Shown: positions 6,686-13,746 of the stretch, one piece after another
How the letters are laid out: every line of letters starts with the position of its first letter
Position numbering within the stretch: position 1 is the first letter of the stretch
Origin: a candidate division WOR-3 bacterium
GTDB taxonomy: Bacteria > Hydrothermota > Tepidihabitantia > Tepidihabitantales > Tepidihabitantaceae
Direction of reading: 5' to 3'
DNA length: 40,077 bases
Assembly: GCA_016867815.1 (NCBI GenBank)
Contig: VGIR01000019.1
Location: forward strand, 1-40,077
Translations under genes and position numbers: made by a program
The notes under the pieces: generated by a model
The model's database searches: none
Seen by the model: the letters and a program-made list of their open reading frames with translations, nothing else
What the model was told of the DNA's origin: nothing

Positions 6686-7666
6686 ATGAAGAACTCGAAG
6701 ACGACGCTGCTGGTGCTGGCGCTGGCGGCAATGGTCCTGACGGCTGGGGCCGGCGACAATGCCGATTCAGACGGGTCCAGGTCGGATAGAGAGGACAAGA
6801 CCACGGTAGTCCCGACCCAGCCGGCCACGGAAGTTGAGAGGCCGGACCAAGCGTCCCAGTCGCGGCCCAATGAGAACCGCGCTCCCGTTTCTGAAGAGAG
6901 AGGCTCACAGTCCACTGGAAACGGGTCCGACGGTGCCAGGTCGCCACGGACCGAGCGTGATGCGGCCCAGGCCCCGGAATCCAGACCGCAGGTGAACCAG
7001 ACGCCGGACCGGTACGAACAGCAGGACCGGCGCTACACCGAACCGGCCCGGATCCAGACAAGGTGGAGCGATGGCACCTCCGGCGCCGGGACGGAAGTCA
7101 ACGTCCTGCGCAGCGGTGGCGAGCCCAACCGTGGGCGTGGTGGCGGTGGCTACCGCGGCGGACACGGGCCCGGCCCGTTCGACCGTCGCCCCACGTACTA
7201 TCACGGCGGACGCCACCGGCACGGCCCGCACGACCATTGGCGGTACCGGCACTACTATGATTCGTGGCGATTCCTTTTCTACTTGGGCCCGGTCATCTAC
7301 TACCCCCCGATCCACTATCCTCATGTCATCCGGGTTCCGCGTGCGCGGGTCGGAGTCTACGTGCGCTACACCGGTGACGACGCCGTCGGTTCGGCGTTTG
7401 CCAACTCGGTCCGCGAGCAGCTTCGCGACCAGGGGCTGCGCGTTGTCTACTCACAGGACAATGCCCGGCTTGAACTCTACATCATCTCGATGGAACGCGA
7501 CCCTGACGACCCGGGCTACAACTCGGCGATATCGGTTTCCTACGTCTGGTATCCCGGCCACCGGTTCATCACCGCCCAGATGGTCGATGCCGGCATCAAC
7601 GAGGTCGATGACCTCGCCGCTTCGGTCGCGGCCTACGCCGACGACCTCGTCGACGAATACCGCTAG
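6686..7666 (+). CDS. Secreted/envelope protein with low-complexity region and conserved C-terminal domain
   Basis: 326 residues. The ATG at 6686 follows AGAGGTG at good spacing and opens a signal peptide (TTLLVLALAAMVLTAGAG). Residues 20-140 are a hydrophilic, Arg/Ser/Pro/Gln-rich linker. Residues 145-195 are Gly/His/Arg-rich (GRGGGGYRGGHGPGP), then an aromatic stretch, FLFYLGPVIYYPP. The C-terminal about 110 residues look like a folded alpha/beta domain: RVGVYVRYTGDD, then VREQLRDQGLRVVYS, LELYIISMERDP and a final helix. I do not recognise a named family for it. It sits alone between its own promoter and a strong hairpin terminator. Probably periplasmic or surface-exposed. Confidence 0.75.
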   Translation: MKNSKTTLLVLALAAMVLTAGAGDNADSDGSRSDREDKTTVVPTQPATEVERPDQASQSRPNENRAPVSEERGSQSTGNGSDGARSPRTERDAAQAPESRPQVNQTPDRYEQQDRRYTEPARIQTRWSDGTSGAGTEVNVLRSGGEPNRGRGGGGYRGGHGPGPFDRRPTYYHGGRHRHGPHDHWRYRHYYDSWRFLFYLGPVIYYPPIHYPHVIRVPRARVGVYVRYTGDDAVGSAFANSVREQLRDQGLRVVYSQDNARLELYIISMERDPDDPGYNSAISVSYVWYPGHRFITAQMVDAGINEVDDLAASVAAYADDLVDEYR

Positions 7667-7690
7667 CTGTCTCGGAACCCCAACCGCAGT

Positions 7691-7722
7691 GGCGGCCGGA
7701 GCAATCCGGCCGCCCGCTCTTT
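7691..7722 (+). terminator. Rho-independent-type terminator with GNRA loop
   Basis: Perfect 10-bp stem GGCGGCCGGA / TCCGGCCGCC (7691-7700 and 7705-7714) closed by a GCAA tetraloop, followed by a short CTCTTT tract. It is 24 bases after the stop of the preceding gene. Confidence 0.75.
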
Positions 7723-7797
7723 GGCCCCGGACCTGCATCCTGTTGAGTGACAATCGGGCGGCACATCAATAGGATTCGATGCAGAAAAGAGGTAACG

Positions 7798-7881
7798 ATG
7801 AATGCTGCAAACCGAGAAGTGCTGGTTGCCTGCGCAACCTGGGCCGCTGGCCTGGTGCCGCTGTTCAGCGGCCGACCATAG
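7798..7881 (+). CDS. Possible 27-residue ORF
   Basis: ATG preceded by a strong AAAAGAGGT site 5 bases upstream, like the site of the gene at 6686. It encodes 27 residues with a hydrophobic middle (LVACATWAAGLVPLF) and stops at TAG 7879-7881. It could be a small membrane peptide or the remnant of a gene whose 3' part is gone. No family recognised; only the ribosome-binding site supports it. Confidence 0.3.
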   Translation: MNAANREVLVACATWAAGLVPLFSGRP

Positions 7882-7890
7882 TCGCGACGG

Positions 7891-8367
7891 CTAGCCGCAA
7901 CCTGCTGGCTCTGACCGGAGGCGGCGGATGTATAGCAGATTGACGACACAGGCAGCCGCGAAGAGCACAAACGTTGCCCAGAAGCCCGCTAGCATCTCCA
8001 GATCGCCGCGGGTCCGTATCGAGAGATCGAACCAGAGCGCAAGGGGCAGCAGCAGGCAGTGGCCGCTGTATGTCGCGCGGATGATCGCTCCGCGCCGTCC
8101 TTTGACCCGGGCCAGTCCGATTCCTGCCAAGGTTGCGACTAGGAAGACGATGGCCACGAAGTCAGGCCTGGCCGGCTCGCCCTGCCAGGTCTTCTTGCCA
8201 CCGGTGGAGTCCGGCTGGGCAGGGATTTCCTTGCCAAACGCCACCTCGTAGCCATTGGCCTGAACGACCACCTGCTTGTCGCAGGAGATCCGAGCGAACG
8301 GTAGCAGGAAGCAGAGCAGGACGAGCGCAAACAACCCGAGTGATATCGGCCGACTCGCATCCTTCAT
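7891..8367 (-). CDS. Four-TM membrane protein of unknown function
   Basis: 158 residues with TM segments near residues 10-28, 72-88, 98-113 and 126-146, and a polar loop (residues 30-65) containing one Cys (ISCDKQ). A GGAGG site lies 8 bases before the ATG at 8367, giving high confidence in the start. Basic residues RVKGRRG between TM2 and TM3 suggest a cytoplasmic loop, so N- and C-termini are cytoplasmic. No domain recognised. It converges on the preceding gene and appears monocistronic. Confidence 0.7.
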   Translation of the reverse strand: MKDASRPISLGLFALVLLCFLLPFARISCDKQVVVQANGYEVAFGKEIPAQPDSTGGKKTWQGEPARPDFVAIVFLVATLAGIGLARVKGRRGAIIRATYSGHCLLLPLALWFDLSIRTRGDLEMLAGFWATFVLFAAACVVNLLYIRRLRSEPAGCG

Positions 8368-8543
8368 ATCAGTCCTCCTCTCAATCTCACTTCAACTCCC
8401 CAATGTGAACGCACCATCCGAGTGCCACCATCGGAGCCAACCGTTGTCGTGAGGATAGACGACGTACACACCCAGTCTATGGCACTCTTGATGCCAGGGA
8501 ATGACAGGCGGGAACTGCGTAACATAGGCGTCTCGGGGCAAGA

Positions 8544-8899
8544 CTAAGTGTCACCGGACGGCCGCAAATGGTATCTGCTCGGACACACCGTGGCGCCACG
8601 TTCGGCAGCGACGATCACGAGCCGCCGGCTATCAACCGTCAGCCCACGGCGGCGCTCTAGTTCAGCTGGGCCGCAGTCTCGGCCCTCACCGCGATATCAC
8701 CATCTCCACGTTCGAGCCGCTCCAGGAGCTCACTCAAGGTGGAATCCACATATCGCCGCCAGCACGTCACACGCCCTCTCTGAGGCCAGGGCCTTGAGCC
8801 GCTCGGAAAACGCCTGCAACGCGCTGTCGAACAACAGGCCCTGCTTTCTCAACTCCTCCAGCTGCCCGATTAGCGGACTTGTGGGCGCAGGATTGGATT
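8544..8899 (-). pseudogene. Decayed 3' part of the membrane gene at 8870-9346 (frameshifts)
   Basis: Downstream of the frame ending at 8870, coding-like sequence continues in another frame: TSPLIGQLEELRKQGLLF, then a helix ending at TGA 8730-8732. Another frame then gives RRYVDSTLSELLERLERGDG to TAG 8657-8659. A third stretch (GLTVDSRRLVIVAAERG) may continue to TAG at 8544. The first frame change is explained by a 5-base tandem duplication (GGATT twice, 8890-8899): removing one copy joins the two frames. The helical content resembles a SHOCT-like C-terminal domain. The extent beyond 8657 is uncertain. No other gene is seen in 8368-8543. Confidence 0.5.
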
Positions 8900-9346
8900 C
8901 TCCGCTGGGGCCGCTGCAGGAGCCGGCATCTCGGTCAGCTCCTTCTTGACTGCCTCTACATAGCTGACATCCGTACCCCAGTCAGAGTCAAGACGGCTGC
9001 TGAGGAGTTCACGACACTCGGTTTCCAGCTGGGTGAACTTCAGACGTGCGGCGGCGTCGGCCGGCGATTGCATGAGGGCGGCGTGCGCGGTCCTGAGCCG
9101 GGTGAAAACTTCCATGAGCTGGAACCATGCCTTCTTCGGGTCGCGAGCGCGCTTCTGGCCAAGGTGGGGACTGAAGAGAAGAAGTACCGTCCCCGTGAGC
9201 AGCAAAGCTGTCGTGACCCACAACGACAGGCCGAAAACCGCGGTGAGAATCGGCAGGCCCAAGACTATGACGAACGGCCAGGGACTGTTCCGGCGCGACC
9301 TTCGGACCTTGGGCTTCGGCGAAGAGCCGCCGTAGGTTTGTTTCAT
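8870..9346 (-). CDS. Two-TM membrane protein, probably C-terminally truncated by frameshift
   Basis: 158 residues. A basic N-terminus (KPKVRRSRRNS) is followed by two adjacent TM helices (residues 23-60: WPFVIVLGLPILTAVFGL and an ALLLTGTVLLLF segment). A cytoplasmic helical region (residues 68-140, heptad-rich with ARLKFTQLETECREL) and a Pro/Ala tail follow. The start has AAGGAG/GAGG upstream and overlaps the preceding leader ORF by four bases (ATGA). The reading frame appears shortened by the GGATT duplication at 8890-8899. Function unknown. Confidence 0.65.
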   Translation of the reverse strand: MKQTYGGSSPKPKVRRSRRNSPWPFVIVLGLPILTAVFGLSLWVTTALLLTGTVLLLFSPHLGQKRARDPKKAWFQLMEVFTRLRTAHAALMQSPADAAARLKFTQLETECRELLSSRLDSDWGTDVSYVEAVKKELTEMPAPAAAPAENPILRPQVR

Positions 9347-9468
9347 CGCCTCAACACTCCTTCTACGACGATTCGGGTCTCACCCCATGTCAGACCCGAC
9401 ACGTTCCTTCGAGGTCGACAGAATCGCCTGGATCCCGGTGGACGGATGCCGAACCCCGGCTCAGGCAT
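9343..9468 (-). CDS. Possible 41-residue leader ORF, leaderless start
   Basis: ATG 9466-9468 lies 6 bases after a TATAAT box. The frame runs 41 codons (Arg-rich, ending VVEGVLRR), and its TGA overlaps the next ATG as ATGA. Translational coupling could drive expression of the membrane gene. The message contains an inverted repeat CGGGTCT...AGACCCG (about 9372-9396). No family recognised; support is positional only. Confidence 0.4.
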   Translation of the reverse strand: MPEPGFGIRPPGSRRFCRPRRNVSGLTWGETRIVVEGVLRR

Positions 9469-9474
9469 TGTGAG

Positions 9475-9502
9475 ATTATAGGACAAATCGGCGGAATATC
9501 AA
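9475..9502 (-). promoter_or_regulatory. Strong sigma70-type promoter of leader ORF/membrane gene
   Basis: Minus strand TTGATA (9497-9502), 16-base spacer, TATAAT (9475-9480). An ATG follows after 6 bases. Confidence 0.7.
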
Positions 9503-9537
9503 GAGAGGCCATGCGGCCCCTGCGGCCGCACGGCGGC

Positions 9538-9565
9538 TTGACACCCAGCGTCGGGATTCTAGACT
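9538..9565 (+). promoter_or_regulatory. Promoter of DUF4097-like lipoprotein gene
   Basis: TTGACA (9538-9543), 16-base spacer, TAGACT (9560-9565). Predicted leader of about 26 bases ending in an AAGGGGGA ribosome-binding site. Confidence 0.6.
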
Positions 9566-9597
9566 GTGCGCGGCGTCCGCAAACCCAAGGGGGAACC

Positions 9598-10359
9598 GTG
9601 AACCGATACCTGACCGCGTTGGTGCTCGGCACGCTGCTCGCCGCCGCGTGCGTCGTCTATGATGTCCAGGCCGACCTGCCTGACACGAGTACTTGGCCCG
9701 TCGCCAGCGTCACGGCCGTTGACGTCCGGGCCGACAACGGCGCCATAGCCGTCCGCGCCGGCGCCGACACCCTGGTCTCCGCCACCGTAACCAAGAACCG
9801 CAAGGGCACTTCCCATGCGGACGCGGAAGCTCACCTGGCCGACATCACGACCGGCGACTCGCTCTCCGGCACGACCCTCTATCTCTGGGGCAAAGTGCCG
9901 GCTCCGAACACCCGCAGCTACGACACGGAGTACGCGCTCGCCGCTCCGGCGCCCTGCCTGCTCCGCCTGGAAACCGCCAACGGCGCGGTCAATCTGGACA
10001 GCATGGCCGGCGCCGCCGTGGTGGTCGCCGCCAACGGCGCGGTGTCGACCGTCGCTCATTCCGGTAGCATCAGCGTCACAGCCGCGAACGGCGCGATCGA
10101 CTGCGATATCGCCGGGCTCGAGCCGACCGAGGCCGCGGCCCTGCAATCGTCCAACGGACGCGTGACCCTCTATCTGCCGGTCGACGCCGCCATCACTTTC
10201 GACATCACCACCAGCAACGGAGTCGCCACGGTGACGGGATTCAGTAGCGTCAGCTACGTAGTCAACGACGCAAAGCACAAGACCGGCACCATCGGCGCCG
10301 GCGGGTCCGCGGTCACGCTCCGCTCCGACAACGGCAACGTGACGATCCAAGCCAGATAG
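9598..10359 (+). CDS. DUF4097-like beta-repeat lipoprotein
   Basis: 253 residues from GTG 9598, chosen for its AAGGGGGA site 5 bases upstream and placement after the promoter; the longer frame from 9511 would start before the -35 box. A lipoprotein-type signal ends LLAAAC (Cys18, a slightly weak lipobox). The rest is a regular beta-strand ladder with recurring N-G turns (TANGAVNLDSMAG, AANGAVSTV, AANGAIDCDI, SSNGRVTLYLP, TSNGVATVTG, SDNGNVTIQ). This is the hallmark of DUF4097 putative-adhesin right-handed beta-structures. It would be anchored in the envelope; ligand unknown. Monocistronic, followed by convergent genes. Confidence 0.8.
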   Translation: MNRYLTALVLGTLLAAACVVYDVQADLPDTSTWPVASVTAVDVRADNGAIAVRAGADTLVSATVTKNRKGTSHADAEAHLADITTGDSLSGTTLYLWGKVPAPNTRSYDTEYALAAPAPCLLRLETANGAVNLDSMAGAAVVVAANGAVSTVAHSGSISVTAANGAIDCDIAGLEPTEAAALQSSNGRVTLYLPVDAAITFDITTSNGVATVTGFSSVSYVVNDAKHKTGTIGAGGSAVTLRSDNGNVTIQAR

Positions 10360-10536
10360 GCGCGGGAAGCCCCACGTCGGCAGGCCGCTGCGCCACTGTC
10401 GGCAGAGCGCAGGAGGCCGGGGACCCGGCGCAGCAGGGCCGGGCGTTCTGCACAGCTCGTTCTCGGGGTGCCCGGCCAGGCGTCAACCGGACGCGCGGCG
10501 GAATCGGAACCCCGAAGTCATCTCCGTCCGCGCGGT

Positions 10537-11436
10537 CTACTTGGTCCCGCTCGGAATGGTAATGAACGGCATGGTGTTGCTGCCGAGCATGTAGGTCGGA
10601 AGTTTGCCGTCCCAGACCTCGATGGCTTTCAGCGCCACGTAGTCCTTGCCGCCCTGTTGCTGGATGGCCATGACCTGGATGCGGATGGCTTCGGCTTCGC
10701 CCTTGGCCTTGGCAATCGCCTGCTCGGCCTCGAACTGAACCTTCTTCAGATTGTTCTCGGCCGCGAGCGCGTTCTGGGTCGCCGTCACTTTCAGCTCGAT
10801 TGCCTGAGTGAATTCGGGCGAGAAGGTGAAGTCGGTAATTGACACCGCGTCAACCACTATCCCGTGCGTGGAAAGCCGGGCACTCAGCCGTTCCTGCAGC
10901 TTGTCCTTTACCAGGGACCGCTCGGTAATGAGATTCTCGGCGTTGTAGTTGGCCGTAGTCGCCTTGACCGCTTCCAGGACCGCCGGCTCGATGATAGTCT
11001 TCTCGTATTCGGCGCCAACATCACGGAATAGCGAGGACGCCTTGTCCGGCTGGACCGCGTAGTTGAGCGTAACCTCGGTGCTGACGTTCTGCAGATCCTT
11101 GGAGGCCGCGGCCGCCTTCGTGTGATGTGCCTTGACCTGAACGCTCATCTTATAGACGTTCTCAATAAACGGCATGACGTAGTAGATGCCCTGGTTGAGC
11201 ACTTTGCCGGTCGGCGCGTTCCAGCGCAAGTGGATCCCGCGATGTCCGGTCGGCACCGTCCCGAATCCGCCCAGGATGCTGGCGACGAAGAAGCCGATCA
11301 CCAACCCGGCGGCGATTCTCCCCAGCGGGAGCTTGAACACCCCGTCCACACCTTCCCTCCTGCCGCCGGCCTTGATCCCTCGCCAGAACCAGAATCCGGT
11401 TATGATTATCGTCAACAGCACTATCAGAAATGGCAT
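10537..11436 (-). CDS. Prohibitin/SPFH (band 7) membrane scaffold protein
   Basis: 299 residues. Two N-terminal hydrophobic segments (residues 2-18 and 40-60) are followed by an SPFH domain (residues 60-230: GTVPTGHRGIHLRWNAPTGK, YYVMPFIENVYKMSVQVK, SITDFTFSPEFTQAIE). A flotillin-like Ala/Glu/Lys coiled coil (KVQFEAEQAIAKAKGEAEAI) and a hydrophobic tail follow. Such proteins form large rings at the membrane that organise lipids or control FtsH-type proteases. AGGAGG lies 7 bases before the ATG at 11436, fixing the start. No protease gene is adjacent. A 200-base leader precedes it if the promoter at 11644 is used. Confidence 0.9.
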   Translation of the reverse strand: MPFLIVLLTIIITGFWFWRGIKAGGRREGVDGVFKLPLGRIAAGLVIGFFVASILGGFGTVPTGHRGIHLRWNAPTGKVLNQGIYYVMPFIENVYKMSVQVKAHHTKAAAASKDLQNVSTEVTLNYAVQPDKASSLFRDVGAEYEKTIIEPAVLEAVKATTANYNAENLITERSLVKDKLQERLSARLSTHGIVVDAVSITDFTFSPEFTQAIELKVTATQNALAAENNLKKVQFEAEQAIAKAKGEAEAIRIQVMAIQQQGGKDYVALKAIEVWDGKLPTYMLGSNTMPFITIPSGTK

Positions 11437-11643
11437 TTCACATCCTCCTGCTGCCCAAGCAGCGTTTTCGGGTCACTGCGCTGCGCCGTGCACCCTTCTT
11501 CATCCGTTCTGCATCCGTCCCTGCCGCTTCGCATCGCGATACTGGCGGCATTCGGACAAGCTTGTGCTGTGCATGAAGTCAGAGCTGTCTTCGTTTGGCT
11601 ACTGCGCAAGCTGGGCCGAGAACGGCAGGTCCCATACAGCCGC

Positions 11644-11671
11644 AGTGTATCCAACCTGGCCACAAGGTCAA
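11644..11671 (-). promoter_or_regulatory. Promoter upstream of prohibitin gene
   Basis: Minus strand TTGACC (11666-11671), 16-base spacer, TACACT (11644-11649). It lies between the HTH gene and the prohibitin gene, in a 267-base stretch where I see no gene. Confidence 0.5.
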
Positions 11672-11703
11672 GCCGTCTGCTGCGCGAGCGAATCGGGCGC
11701 TCG

Positions 11704-12033
11704 CTATCCGGCCAGCCCCTTGAGTACCTGCAGCATGTTCCGCTTGTACTGGCGGAGTGCCGCGCGGCCCTTCTTCGTGGCACGGAGCAGGGTGCGGGGG
11801 ATGCGGTCTACAAACTCCTTGGTCACATCGACGTAGCCCGCTTCTTCCAACCGGGTCATGTGCGACGAGAGGTTGCCGCCCGTAAGGCCGGTTTGATTCT
11901 GCACGAAGAGAAAATCCGCGCTGTCCACCGCAGCCAAGAGCCCGAGTATTGCCAGCCGCGCCGGCTCGTGGATGACCCGATCGATCTCGGCCAGCGGCTG
12001 GACGTCCTGGCTCCCGGGTTCAGGAGTTGGCAT
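11704..12033 (-). CDS. Winged-helix transcriptional regulator (HTH_34 / MarR-ArsR-like)
   Basis: 109 residues. After a short leader, EIDRVIHEPARLAILGLL begins a winged-helix domain. The recognition region is TGLTGGNLSSHMTRLEEAGYV, and the wing is YVDVTKEFVDRIPRTLLRAT followed by TKKGRAAL. This is the pattern of the small HTH_34 dimeric repressors. The start overlaps the end of the upstream membrane gene by 14 bases, so the two are coupled. The regulator probably binds the perfect palindrome at 12702-12724 that overlaps the operon's transcription start, giving autoregulation. The inducing signal is unknown. Confidence 0.85.
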   Translation of the reverse strand: MPTPEPGSQDVQPLAEIDRVIHEPARLAILGLLAAVDSADFLFVQNQTGLTGGNLSSHMTRLEEAGYVDVTKEFVDRIPRTLLRATKKGRAALRQYKRNMLQVLKGLAG

Positions 12034-12667
12034 GAGTCGCCTCCGTTGTCGTTTTCGGATGCCGGCGCAGAAAGATGAAGAAACAGACCAGGCCGGTGAC
12101 CAGCAGGACGAGCCCAGGCAGCCCGAGCATCAGCAGCAACCCGCGGTGCACGTCATGCACGGCCAGCGAGGCAAACACCGCGGCCACGATGACCCCGGCG
12201 TGGACGTAGAACCGCGCGAACCCGGTCTGGCGGCCCATCAAGGCGAGTGTGGCCGCGCCCGCCAGGGCGAACGCACGCAGCAGCCACGGCATCAGCGTCG
12301 CGGGCGGACGAACCCCGCGCCGGGCGTAGACCGTCATCACGACGAGCCCGGCGACCAACAACAACAGCATGGTCGCGGTGAGCACGATGGCTGGGCTGGC
12401 GGGGCGGGACCGGGCGTAGCCGATACGAGGATAGACGAACCGTTTTCTGAGCCCGCGGGCGATCAACATAACGAATACCGGAGCGAGCCCGGCCCAAGCG
12501 GTCATGTTCACTCCGCCCGCGTGGTTGAGCCCGACGTACGATCCCGCGAATAGCAGGCCGAGCCCGAGCGCGAAGTCGACGATGCCATCCTCATTCAGCA
12601 CCCGGTAGGCACGGCGCTGCAGGTCGACGGCCGGCACCGCGGTGGCGTCCGCTACAATCTTCGCCAT
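12020..12667 (-). CDS. Multi-TM membrane protein cotranscribed with HTH regulator
   Basis: 215 residues from ATG 12667, supported by GGGAGG 7 bases upstream; the longer frame to 12718 would begin inside the operator. Residues 1-30 are soluble (VPAVDLQRRAYRVLNEDGIVDFALG). About six TM helices follow in three hairpins (FALGLGLLFAGSYVGL, GLAPVFVMLIA, VLTATMLLLLVAGLVVM and others), with basic loops. Similar membrane proteins commonly precede HTH_34 regulators, so it may be the sensor or the controlled function. No transport or enzyme motif seen. Confidence 0.75.
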   Translation of the reverse strand: MAKIVADATAVPAVDLQRRAYRVLNEDGIVDFALGLGLLFAGSYVGLNHAGGVNMTAWAGLAPVFVMLIARGLRKRFVYPRIGYARSRPASPAIVLTATMLLLLVAGLVVMTVYARRGVRPPATLMPWLLRAFALAGAATLALMGRQTGFARFYVHAGVIVAAVFASLAVHDVHRGLLLMLGLPGLVLLVTGLVCFFIFLRRHPKTTTEATHANS

Positions 12668-12701
12668 ACAGACCTCCCTTTCAGTTAGTTCTGCTCTGCA
12701 C

Positions 12702-12724
12702 ATTACTTTGCGATGCAAAGTAAT
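12702..12724 (-). promoter_or_regulatory. Palindromic operator of the membrane protein/HTH operon
   Basis: Perfect inverted repeat ATTACTTTGC-GAT-GCAAAGTAAT. The predicted transcription start (about 12720) falls inside it, ideal for repression by the encoded winged-helix protein. Confidence 0.8.
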
Positions 12725-12726
12725 CT

Positions 12727-12755
12727 ACAATAGCGACCCATGGTCTGCCTGTCAA
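12727..12755 (-). promoter_or_regulatory. Sigma70-type promoter of membrane protein/HTH operon
   Basis: Minus strand TTGACA (12750-12755), 17-base spacer, TATTGT (12727-12732), immediately upstream of the palindromic operator. Confidence 0.75.
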
Positions 12756-12792
12756 GCGGAAGATTGAGCCGGGAATCACGGCCCGGACAACT

Positions 12793-12969
12793 CAGAATTC
12801 AGGTACCAGAAGCCAGAACGCAGAGCCCTGCGGGAAGGGGATTGAGAACAGACGCGGTCAGAGACCAAGAGCGGCTGTGTCGCGAGGCATCAGCTTGAAG
12901 GACGCGACGTGTAGCGTACGGCATACGGTCTGCTGTCTTCTATCCACCGCCTGCTGCCTGCTGTCTACT
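12793..12969. repeat. Period-7 word repeat in two separated arms
   Basis: Left block 12793-12827 has five heptamers of CAGAA(N)(N) form. Right block 12928-12969 has six including GCCTGCT twice and GTCTACT. The last heptamer contains the stop codon of the ABC permease gene (12965-12967). Confidence 0.7.
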
Positions 12970-13744
12970 TGATGAGCCGGCGTTTCATCAGCGCGATGGC
13001 GGTGAAGAAAGCTGCGGCGCCGACCACGAGAATCCACGCGAGGCTGCCGAGAGGCGCCGGGCTGAAATGCCCGAGAATCAGGCCCCGGTTGATGCGGACG
13101 ACGTGGGTCAGCGGCAGGGCGGCGTAGCTGACAGCCTGCACCGCTTTCGGCAGGGTCGAGAGCGGGAAGAAGGTGCCGCTGAACAGGAACATCGGTGTGA
13201 TGAAGAGGAAAATCGGGTAGTTGAAGAAGTCAATCGAGGGCACGAGCGCGGTCGCGATCATCCCCAGCGAGGCGAAGAGCACGCCGCAGACGAAACCGAA
13301 GACCGGCACCAGGGGGAGCAGCCACCAGGGCCCGAGCCCGAACAGCACGACCACGAGGTAGACCATGAGCGAGTTGATTGCCGCCCGGGTCGCGCCCCAG
13401 AATATCTCTCCGGCCACGACCTCCTCGACATTGACCGGCGTGGCGATGATGGCGTCGAAAGTACGCTGGAATATCATCCGGATGAAGGACGAGTAGGTGC
13501 ACTCGAAGAACGCGGCGTACATCATCGCGACCGAGACGAGCCCCGGCCCGATGAAACGGGCGTACGGCATGCCGTCAATCTCCCGGATGAAGACCCCAAG
13601 CCCGTACCCCATGGCCACCAGGTAGAGTATCGGTTCGCCCATCGGCAGCAGGAAGTTGACGAGGAACGACCGTCTGAAGACGATGAAGTTGCGGTGCCAG
13701 ACCCGCCACAAGCGCAGGCTCAGGGCAGGGAAGAACCGCCGCAT
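12965..13744 (-). CDS. ABC-2 type exporter permease
   Basis: 259 residues, six TM helices, ABC-2 permease of the DrrB/NodJ type. Evidence is the cytoplasmic N-terminus LWRVWHRNFIVFRRS, the conserved SFLVNFLLPMGEPILYLVAMGYGLG entry, and the amphipathic FQRTFDAIIATPVNVEEVVAGEIFWGATRA segment typical of the family. The ATG at 13744 starts two bases after the ATPase stop, so the longer frame to 13912, which runs through the ATPase gene, is rejected. It forms the membrane half of a transporter with the ATPase upstream, probably exporting a drug, lipid or polysaccharide. The stop codon lies in a word repeat. Confidence 0.9.
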   Translation of the reverse strand: MRRFFPALSLRLWRVWHRNFIVFRRSFLVNFLLPMGEPILYLVAMGYGLGVFIREIDGMPYARFIGPGLVSVAMMYAAFFECTYSSFIRMIFQRTFDAIIATPVNVEEVVAGEIFWGATRAAINSLMVYLVVVLFGLGPWWLLPLVPVFGFVCGVLFASLGMIATALVPSIDFFNYPIFLFITPMFLFSGTFFPLSTLPKAVQAVSYAALPLTHVVRINRGLILGHFSPAPLGSLAWILVVGAAAFFTAIALMKRRLIK

Positions 13745-13746
13745 GG

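Noticed and set aside
8548-8949. 133-codon plus-strand ORF in the gap between two minus-strand genes
   Set aside because: Ser/Arg/Pro-rich shadow of the decayed minus-strand gene; no ribosome-binding site.
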